NCBI RefSeq assembly: GCF_026745355.1 | Contig: NC_079202.1 | Span: 4,128,673-4,192,672, forward strand | DNA length: 64,000 nucleotides | Reading direction: 5' to 3' | Source of the DNA: Beta vulgaris subsp. vulgaris | Lineage: Eukaryota > Streptophyta > Magnoliopsida > Caryophyllales > Amaranthaceae | Shown here: positions 55,322-64,000 of the stretch, in pieces | How the letters are laid out: the number at the start of each line of letters is the position of its first letter | Position numbering within the stretch: the stretch's first letter is position 1 | Notes under the pieces: generated by a model | What the model was told of the DNA's origin: nothing | What the model saw: the letters and a program-made list of their open reading frames with translations, nothing else | Database searches by the model: none | Made by a program: the position numbers and the translations under genes

Positions 55322-57448
55322 TAAACTTTCAACGACTAAGATTGATCGGCATTTTCCTTCATTATTATTGTACAAAGTAAAAAAAAATGCTATTTCCATC
55401 TTCAAAAGTTTTTGTTGTGCCGTGAAACTATATGATCTATTTCATACTCTTCTCTCTTCTCTCTTCTCTCTTCTCTCATCTTTATTTATACTACTTTTCT
55501 TTACCATCTCATCCACCATTGTTGTAGTATCGATCGATGAGTTCCTTATCTCTTCTAAATTAAATTTTGTTTTTGATAAATTTCATCAAGGAAGATCCAT
55601 CAATTTATCAATAATAGTTAGGCAATCAATCTAGGTGCTTAGAGAATGAACAAGAAGGCTTGAAATTGTATTATTGCGAATATGTTTGACAGAGTACAAA
55701 TATTGAGTAAGAGTAGAGAATTGTAACTAGTGAGAACTGATGCCTTATACTTGGCTACTTGAGATATATTTATAATAAGAGATCTAACTAAAGTTGTCAT
55801 TATTGGTTGTTCCAAATGACAAAATTTCTAGCTAAATATTCCCTGGACTTATGACGAGTTTCCCTTGATTATCTCAACTGCTCCAACATGCAATGACTTG
55901 GTTCAACGTTGGATTCTAATGCCCTTATCATTAGCGTCCTTCAAACACTTTCTTTTTCAAAGCATATTTTCTTATTCAAACCATATTTTCTTCTTCTTTT
56001 TATTTTTTATAATTTTTTCCTATGTTAATTTTCTTTTGTTGATGCCCATGTGACCAACACTCCAACTTATCCTTCACTTTAATCTCCAATTTTTGTCAAA
56101 GTTTTTTTCTTTATAAATTTCTTTTTCTAGTTTAATTTTCCCTTCTTTATCAGTTCTTTAAGGAAATTTAGATTTAGTACTTACCTTTTTTTTTTCTCTC
56201 TTGTCATTCCATATTTTCAGTACATCTTATACTCCTTCATCTCTCGGATCTCCGATTTTCAATTTCTTTGTAATCCTTTTCCGGCTCTTCCATCATGGAA
56301 ATTTGAGGACGGACGCAAAAGTTTTGATGGACCTAAATAATATAACAAAATTGTATTTTTGTTGATTACATTGATAACAATTGTACAATTATATTAGCGA
56401 GAGCCCAATATCTCACTTATCTCTTTGGTAGAACCTTGATTCTACCCTTCAAAATATTTTGTGTGAGCTCTCTTGTATAGTTCATCTTTCAAGTCATGCA
56501 CGTACAACATATTTATAGTTGGTGTATCCTATTTTCTAAATTTCTCTACACTTGTGTAATAGTACATATTCACATATCTTTGATTTTTACAAGATGTTTT
56601 CAGATACACCATCACTTGAATTTTTCAACTAATGCAAGATTTTTCTAGACTACATACACTATACTTTTCATTACACATTTAGATTTTGTAAACTAACCTC
56701 TAATATTTCTTATTGTTGTTTTTTGTATAAAAAAAAATAATTTCTACAATTATTTTGCGATATGGTTACTTGCGCATATATAATTAAGTACGACATAAAT
56801 AGAAATTTATTTAGGACAATCATTATTTAGATAGAAATGATAAGTTTATTATGCGCATAGTGCCATAGACCGAATCGCTCTACTTGGATAGTCTAAAGTC
56901 TAAACACCTCCTTAAAGTGATACCCCCACTGAATGTATGAGGAATAAATTTGTAAATTAATATGTCAATTTTTCTTATCTAAATTCTAAGATATTGTTGT
57001 CAGATGGCTTCCGAACCTTGCACCAATTCATTCTTCTCCGAAGAAAATATATTAGTTTATATAGTAGTCGAAACCATCCAAATGAGTTGGAAATTATCAC
57101 ATCTGCTGACTGCTGCTAATAAAACCTTCTCCACGTAGTACTTGGCACTTTTAAGCTCTGCTTAAAAGTCTTCTTCTGAATAGATGTTTATAGTGGACAC
57201 ATCATATGCAACTTCAATTACGTTTACTCTATCTCTAATGTTTCTAATTTTGTTGAATTGTTTTATTATTTCTTTTTATATTGTTGAACGACTTCTACAT
57301 GCCAATATATCGTTTTCGTTTTACCTCTTTCTATGGCTTGTGGTGATCTCATCAAGGGCGTGTAGAGTAAAATTACTCTAAATCTGGTGAGCTAAACTTC
57401 TAGGAAAGACGGATAATCGTGGGAGAAATTTCTCACCTTTTGTGGAGC
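55322..57448. other. Intergenic, nothing recognised
   Basis: AT-rich; no exon with family resemblance and no element ends that I can support. Confidence 0.5.
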
Positions 57449-57450
57449 TA

Positions 57451-57618
57451 CTCCCTTCGTCCTAATTTATTAGTTGCTACATTTTGACCGTAGGTACTAT
57501 TCACGTTATAACTTTGACGATCTTTTTTTCCATATACATAAGAAAAAACATAGTCATGTTGGATCTTGTTTGATTCATCCCAATTTGTATTTTTCAAATA
57601 TATAATTTTTATAATTTT

Positions 57619-57654
<36 letters not shown>

Positions 57655-57731
57655 TAAGATATTGGTGTTTGAAGTTGCATATCGTAAACTGTGATAAAGC
57701 AAATGTAGCAACTAAATTGGTACAAAGGGAG
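57451..57731. mobile_element. Stowaway-type MITE
   Basis: Ends are CTCCCTTCGTCCTAATTTAT at the left and CTCCCTTTGTACCAATTTAG on the other strand at the right, both continuing into AGTTGCTACATT. TA flanks both sides (57449-57450, 57732-57733). It contains an (AT)n run at about 57625-57652. Confidence 0.88.
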
Positions 57732-58543
57732 TATATTATATTGTATATATTGCGGCCCTCGGTCACCATTACAATATATATACAAGAATCATTCTTATAA
57801 ACACTAGGGGAAAAAAAGGGTTGCGTTTTTCCTAAAAGCGCAGCCCTACTAGTGAAGGGCTGCGCTTTTTTAAAAAAGCGCAACCCTACATAGCAGAAGG
57901 GCTGCGCTTTTGAAGAAAAGCGCAACCCTTCTTAAAAAAATTTGAAATAAAAAAGTTCGCGGGCTTCAAATATTAAGCGGGATTCGTCAAATATATTATC
58001 CCTCATTCTCTCTCCTCTCTCACGTCCCTCATCCCTTTTCCTCCTTCTCTCACGTCCCTCCTCCCTTTCCTCCTTCTCACTCATCCTCTCTTCTCTCTCA
58101 AAAACTCCCAGAAATGTTGCGACAAAAACCATGAAATGATTTGCACTAATCATGCCGACGGTGTCCGATTTCCTATTGTGATACCTTTTCGGAAGCGGAA
58201 CGGACCAACGGGTCAAACTCACTGCTATGCTGTGATGTTTAGGCTTTTTAAGCCATCCGAGTTCGTTTAATGCTCCAAATAGCCATTTTAAGTTTTTCCG
58301 AATTTTTTTTTCCTTAATTATGTATTAGGGTTTTGTTTTATGTATTTAAACATTATTAGGTTAATGTTTGGAGGTAGTTCTTGTATTTTTTTTTTTTTGG
58401 CAATTCAAAGTTGTTATTGATTACCAAAAAAATATGGTAAATGTACAACCAAACACAATGAGAAGCAACTCAGTAGAACATGCGTGCTCTACCTGAGAAA
58501 CAACCCAAGCACACACACTACAACTCCAAAACAAATAGGAGAG

Positions 58544-61500
58544 TTAATAGACTAACAAATGTCTATCTTCCTCTTTACATAAGCAAGCTACCCTGAAAAT
58601 AATTTCTTTAATCACCTGACTACAATCTAAGCACTTGCCATTGAAAATTTTGTTGTTTCTTTGACCCCACACAGCATAGATGGTTTCACTGAAGCACAGT
58701 GTGTAAGTCTTTGCCTTTCTTGTACTTCCCCTAGCTTTAGCAATAGCTATGACACACTCCTGATCAAAGGTACTGCCTGAGTTTGAAGCACCAATGATCT
58801 GACACACCCTTCTCCAAAACTAGCAGAGTAATCACACACAAAGAACAAGTGTTGCACACTTTCCTCTTCTCTATCACAAAGACAACAAATAGCTCTGCAA
58901 GGAACATTCCACTTGATAAGCCTATCTGAGGTAGCCAGTCTATTTTGAATAGCTAACCAGACAATAAACTTGCTCTTTGGTGAAGCATGATTGTTGCAGA
59001 TAAGTCTTTTCCAAGGAACATGCTGTTGTATACCTTGAAGGAGCTTATAGGCTTGCTTAATACTGAATTTGCCAGCTTTACACACCTCATTCCATCCTCC
59101 CAACAGCTGTAAAGTTTCTCTGGTATCAATAATTTTTCGAAGTAACCAGGAAGTATTAGCAGTAATACTCACTGTATTGTAGGTAAGCCTTTTAATATAA
59201 TATTCATGCACCCAATTCACCCACAATCTATCAGACTTATAAGCAATAGCCCACAGTAACTTAAGCATTGCAGCCTTATTCCAAAGAGTCATGTTAACCA
59301 GGTTCCAACCACCACAGGTTTTAGGATCATAGAATTTGCTCCAGGCTATAGGAGCTTTCTTAGAATCCATGGTGCTGCCAGTCCATAAAAATCTTCTGCA
59401 AATCCCTTCCACCTCCTTGATTACTTTCTTTGGTAAAGAAAATATATGCCCCCAATAGTTCTGCATGCTACTTAGGATACTCCTTACCAATTGAAGGCGC
59501 CCAGCATAGGACAGGAGGTTAGCAATCCACCCTTGAGCTCTATTTGTGATTCTTTCAACCAGTGGCTTGCATTGAGAATAAGTGAGCTTTTTTGTACTCA
59601 ATGTGATCCCCAGGTACTTGAAAGGTAAAGTACCTGCTTGCATATTGCTCACTTCAATTAAATTAGCAGCTTCCTCATTGTTGACCCCAGCTAGACAGAT
59701 GTTACTTTTTTCAGAACTGATGTGCAATCCAGAAGCAGCAGAGAATTTAGCAATTGCACTACAAATCTTTGACACTGAGCTATGATCTGCTCTACAAAAG
59801 AGTAGAAGATCATCAGCAAACATCAAGTGTGTTAGATGAACTCTTTCACACTTGGGGTGGTAATTAAAATCAGGATTATAGCTTAGCTCTCTCAGACACC
59901 TGCTCAAGTATTCCATGCTAAGAGCAAACAAATAAGGGGACAGGGGATCCCCTTGCCTCAGCCCCTTCTTAGCACTGAAAGGATGAGAAGGTTTCCCATT
60001 AATCAAAATTGAATAGCTCACAGTATTCACACATGCCATGATCCAATTTACAAAAGTACTAGGGAACCCCAATTCAGCCAACATGCTATATAAAAAGGAC
60101 CATTCAACTGAGTCATAGGCCTTTTTAATATCTACTTTCAGGCAGCACCTAGGTGAGACACTTCTTCTATTATAGCCTCGTATAAGTTCTGTGGCTAATA
60201 ATATATTTTCAGAAATGTGTCTGTCTGGCATGAAGCCAGATTGAGATGTGTCAACAACTTCACCAATAACTTCTTGTAATCTCTTTGTAATAATCTTAGA
60301 GATTATTTTGTACATTACAGTACAACAGGCTATAGGCCTGAATTTTCTTAGCCTTTGCATCATTTTCTGTTTTAGGGATCAAAGTGATAATTGTAGCATT
60401 GATAGGCTTATGCATCCTTTCCTTCTCAAAAAATTCAGTAACTGCTCTGTATATATCATCCTTGATAATACTCCAACTTTTCTTATAGAAGAAAGAGTTG
60501 AAGCCATCAATTCCAGGGGCCTTGGAATCATTGATGTTATTCAAGGCATCATCAATCTCTTGTTTAGTAATGGCTTGAATTATAGGAGCAGCAGTTCCAA
60601 GAAGACTTATATTAAATCCAACTATCTCTTCTTGAATTTCCTCAAGCTTAGTTAACAGCACCCTCTGATCATTATAAAGGATACTAATATTGTTTCTTGC
60701 TTTCCTTACTTTTGTAGCAGTGAAGAAAAGCTTTGAATTAGTATCACCATGAGTCATCCAGTCAATTCTTGATTTTTGCTTCATTATGCTGTCATCCACC
60801 TTACTCCAGTGCCTATATTGATTGTACAGCTCCCTTTCCTCCAGCTGGAGTTGAACATTTTGCTGCAGTTCACTTTGAGCTTGAATGCACTTAAGTCTTT
60901 GCCTATAATCTTCAACTTTTTGTCTAGCATTTGAGTAAGCTCGATTATGAAGCCCTTTCATTGCCTCCTTAACAGCTTTCAATCTCTTCCAAGTTGTCTG
61001 GAGATGGTAGATTCCAGAGATAGACTGCCAAGCCTCTTTGACAACATCCAAGAAACACTCATGCTCTGCTAATATATTATGAAATTTAAAAGGTCTACCA
61101 CCTTCCCTTCCACTGTTTCCAAAATCAAGCATCAAAGGTGAATGATCAGATATCCCACTGGGGAGATATTGAACTTGGACATCAGGATACCTACAGATCC
61201 ACTCTTCATTCACAAAAGCCTTATCAATTCTGCTTGACACTCTATCAGCACCAATACTATTGTTTGTCCAAGAATAGAATAACCCATTACTTGGAGCCTC
61301 CATCACTTGCCCTCTCATGATAAAATCATTAAAATCATGTGTCTCATGATTAGTAATTTGAGCTCCATTTAATCTATCTCTAGTATGAGTGACAACATTG
61401 TAATCTCCTATAAGAATAAGAGGGTCATGACATTCAACAGTTTGATTTAACAACTCTCTCCAAAGCTCCTTCCTATCTTGGACAGTATGTAGTCCATACA

Positions 61501-61822
61501 CAGCTGCAATATGAAATTTCACACTGCCTATCAAATTCTCAACATCCATAACTATGACTTGTTCAGATTTAGAGAGAACCTGAACTTTAACTTCACCTGG
61601 TCTCCATCCAAACCAGATTCTACCTCTAGGAGAAAAATCATTGTTATTCTCCCACTGCCAATCAATCCCAAATCTTTTCCTAATCTTAGCAACATTAGTT
61701 CTCCTCACTCTTGTTTCAAACAGAGCTATACATCTAATGTTATACTTATTTAAGAAGTTTTTAACTTCTTTTTGTTTTAGAGGGTCATTGAGCCCTCTCA
61801 CATTCCATGTTGTGAGAATCAT
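58544..61822 (-). pseudogene. LINE ORF2 (endonuclease + reverse transcriptase), frameshifted
   Basis: The ATG at 61822 starts an exonuclease-endonuclease-phosphatase domain (TTWNVRGLND, a GDYNVV motif, then GISDHSPLML). The reverse transcriptase follows: INATIITLIPK, then across a frameshift at about 60350 FRPIACCTVMYKIISKI, KVDIKKAYDSVEW, KKGLRQGDPLSPYLF and catalytic FADDLLLF. A zf-RVT region (WKRLICNNHASPKSKFIVWL) and CLCDREEESVQHLFFVC follow. A second frameshift near 58800 leads into the last frame, 58807-58544, ending in TAG-type sequence about 150 bp before the poly(A). In an intact L1 it nicks target DNA and copies the RNA in place. Domain motifs are well kept, so the damage looks fairly recent. 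Confidence 0.93.
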
Positions 61823-63115
61823 CAAGACAGATAAGGGCTAGGTCCCTTAGCACCCCCAGTAGCACCTGAGATATGACCTTCATGAGAGAAGTAGACAGCC
61901 TTACTGGAGTGAAATGCTACTTGCTTCCCCTTATCTTTAGTTTTCCTTGTTACAACCTTCCAAGCTCCTTCTTCTTCCTGTGATTCATCTATAGTCTGAT
62001 GAATAGGAGTAGCAATAGGTGTTATCTCACTACTTAGATCTACTACAATACTAGGATCACCAGCATTCTCTTGGGGAACACTAGTATCTACTAGTACTGT
62101 AGGATCACCAATAGGAGCTTTTTGTTCTGCAGCTATCCCTTTCTCAACCACATTTTGTACCTTGGGCACCCATTTTTGAACAATCTTAGGAGTAATTTTA
62201 GGCTTGCTTCCTCCAGCTTCACAGTTATGTCCGACCTTTAGACATTTCTTACAGTATGGTGGTAACCAGTCATAACTTACTTTCTGAGTGAAAGTAGCTT
62301 CATTTGGCTCTTCTATTTGTATCTCAGTTAGTAGGTTTTGAGTGACATCCATTTCTATGAGGATCCTAGCAAAAGATACTCTTAGGGCTTTAGATGTACA
62401 TTCATCAGCATACACAGGTTTGCCAAGCAAGCTTCCTATCCTACTGAGAGAATCTCCACTCCAATAATGAAGAGGTAGATTAGGAAGTTTAACCCATTAA
62501 GGGAATAATTCTCAACACTTCATTATGAAAATTAAAACCAGGATCCCACTATTTCACTATGATTGGTTTGCCATAGAACAGATGTGGACCAGCACACAAG
62601 ATTGCATCTCTTTCACCCCTAGATTCTAGCTTCACCACAAAATAGCCTTCCTCATGTTTGAAAACTTTGGGATCAATAGACACATTCCAATGAGACCTAA
62701 TATACGCTGTCATAGCTGTAATAGTAGGTGATTGACCAATAACATACACAATTATGGAATTAATCCATATTTCACTCAGCTTAGACACCTCATTCTTATC
62801 AAGTTTAGCTACTAAAACTCCATTCATGACCACCGGAGTAATAAATTTAAGACCCATACCTTTATCAGAGATTCTACTCTGAGCCGTGAAAGTTTTCCAT
62901 TTGAGCATAGCTTCACTCTCTACCGCTTCGTTCTCAACCATTGGTTCTTTCTCCTTCAATGGCGTTTTTCCAGGGTTTCCACTAGTTACTGTTCCATCAA
63001 TTTCTGTCACCTCCAACTCTTGGTTATCCACTTTTGATGTACTAGGGTGCTTCTCAAGAGATTCCGGTTCCGGCGTACTCGGAATCGGCGTCACCACCTT
63101 CTTCTTCCTCCCCAT
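61822..63115 (-). pseudogene. LINE ORF1 (DUF4283-type RNA-binding protein), damaged
   Basis: The ATG at 63115 opens MGRKKKVVTPIPS. A DUF4283-like domain follows (SRISDKGMGLKFITP, WINSIIVYVIGQSPTI, then FVVKLESRGERDAILCAGPH). A TAG codon at about 62546-62548 (before WDPGFNF) and a one-base frameshift near 62500 interrupt it. The second part, 62430-61822, continues with YADECTSKALRVSFARILIE, a CCHC-like knuckle (PPYCKKCLKVGHNCE) and a low-complexity tail. ORF1 proteins of plant L1 elements bind the element RNA. The TGA stop overlaps the ORF2 ATG by one base. Confidence 0.88.
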
Positions 63116-63229
63116 AGCTTCAGGGAGGTGCACGTTAGCGAATCACCTTAACGTGCGCCTATAGAGGTTTTAGGGAGGTTTTCAGGGTCAATGTAGTTCT
63201 TGTATTTTCAGATCTATAATTTCTTAATC

Positions 63230-63390
63230 TTTGTTTTGATGAATGTTCTTGTATACTTTTCTTTGTTTTAATTGATGTTCTTGTATACTTCTCTTTGTTT
63301 TGATTAATGTTCTTTTATTTTTATCTTCGTTTTGTTTAATGTTCTTGTATTTTCATCTTTGTTTTGATTAATGTTCTTGTATTTTCAGAT
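63230..63390 (-). repeat. Tandem repeat in the CACTA body
   Basis: About five copies of a TTTGTTTTGATTAATGTTCT + TGTATTTTCATC unit, about 35-40 bp each, directly after the LINE insertion site. The LINE TSD is itself one of these units. Confidence 0.75.
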
Positions 63391-63791
63391 CTATAATTTC
63401 TTCTCTTCTGTATATTAGTTTTTGTTCCTTTTTTTTTCATTTTTGTTTCGTTCTTTTTTTGTTTTGATTATTTTCATTTTCGTTTCGTTTCTCTTCTCTT
63501 CTGTATAATTTCAGAAAATGTGAGATTATGAGTAAAAAAATGTCAAAATAATTTTTTTTTATTTTTTTTGGTAGGAAGGGCTGCGCTTTTTAGGTAAAAG
63601 CGCAGCCCTTCTAAGCTAGAAGGGTTACGCTTTTACCTAAAAAGCGCAGCCCTTCGTTGTGAACAGCTACGCTTTTCTAGCGCAGCCCTACTTAAAAAGT
63701 GAAGGGCAGCTATTGAAAGGGCTGCTGTCAAAAAGCGCAGCCCTACAGGCCTTTTTCAGCGCAGCCCTTCTTCATTTTTCCACTAGTGAAA

Positions 63792-63945
63792 CCTAGAGCT
63801 AGATGTATAAGATGACAAAATAGCACATCACATGGGATCACTTAAAAACTTATATCTAGGACTGTACAGTAATGTGCAAGAATAAATGTATGGAAAGGGC
63901 CATGATGTGGGCTTTGTACAGCTCTTTGATGGGTCTCATTTTACA
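63792..63945 (-). repeat. Copia D 3' LTR, outer part
   Basis: On the minus strand TTTGAGGGGGAG (63957-63946) is a polypurine tract followed at once by TGTAAAATGAGACCC, a normal copia LTR start. The LTR runs down to the CACTA TSD at 63791 and presumably continues below 57799. The element body lies beyond 64000. Confidence 0.65.
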
Positions 63946-64000
63946 CTCCCCCTCAAACTGGGAGTGGGAGGATATTGAACTCCAAGTTTGGATAAAAGCA

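Larger units (their letters stand above)
58390..63192 (-). mobile_element. L1-type LINE, near full length
   Basis: Minus-strand LINE with 5' end at 63192, ORF1, ORF2, and a 3' poly(A) tail (T-run from 58390). A perfect 16-bp TSD, GTAGTTCTTGTATTTT, lies at 58374-58389 and 63193-63208. The sequence joined across it is continuous with the surrounding CACTA body. ORF1 and ORF2 are both damaged, so the copy is inactive. Confidence 0.92.
57802..63788. mobile_element. CACTA element, GGGCTGCGC family, carrying a LINE
   Basis: The left end is CACTAGGGGAAAAAAAGGG; the right end on the other strand is CACTAGTGGAAAAATGAAG. TSD AAA at 57799-57801 and 63789-63791. Terminal arrays of AAGGGCTGCGCTTTT palindromes match the copies at 20372 and 28535. 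Without the nested LINE (58390-63192) and one TSD copy the element is about 1.2 kb and non-coding. Confidence 0.88.

Noticed and set aside
55865..56053. Small membrane-like protein
   Set aside because: Hydrophobic only because of T-rich sequence; no conserved motif and no gene structure around it.

Overview
The window is nuclear DNA of a flowering plant, most likely a eudicot. It is AT-rich, has two intron-containing genes with canonical GT-AG junctions, and is dominated by plant transposable elements: Ty1/copia, L1-type LINE, SINE, CACTA, hAT, Mutator-like, Stowaway, Tourist and Helitron. Species cannot be fixed from sequence alone.

Only two genes look intact. (1) 10491-14667 (+): a membrane-anchored GH9 endo-beta-1,4-glucanase, six exons, 523 residues. 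(2) 30608-39143 (-): a LONELY GUY (LOG) cytokinin-activating phosphoribohydrolase, seven exons, 228 residues. They are separate genes with separate jobs, cell-wall glucan processing and cytokinin activation, and nothing suggests they act together.

Layout. 1-10.4 kb: a small Helitron, a 4-kb hAT-like element with a perfect 8-bp target-site duplication (TSD), an internally deleted copia element with both LTRs, and a short fold-back element. 10.5-14.7 kb: the GH9 gene. 15.2-16.7 kb: a second Helitron and a hAT-like element. 17-30.3 kb: a nested pile in which a plus-strand copia relic carries a Tourist MITE and lies against a truncated CACTA copy, a minus-strand copia relic holding two hAT-like insertions, and a complete non-autonomous CACTA. 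30.6-39.1 kb: LOG, whose introns hold a SINE, a Stowaway MITE and two small hAT-like elements. 40.2-49.5 kb: a copia remnant split by two CACTA elements, then part of a CACTA with a TnpD-type transposase pseudogene. 50-57.7 kb: a hAT element, a third Helitron, a Mutator-type MITE, two inverted-repeat elements and a Stowaway. 57.8-64 kb: a CACTA element that has swallowed a 4.8-kb LINE and itself sits in a copia LTR.

The most unusual signal is a set of elements, several with an 8-bp TSD, whose interiors consist of degenerate arrays of a short word, a different word in each element. They look like low-complexity DNA but have transposon boundaries. A second is two CACTA families whose bodies or ends are arrays of hairpin-forming monomers. 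All boundaries and TSDs were read by eye; no search or folding program was run.
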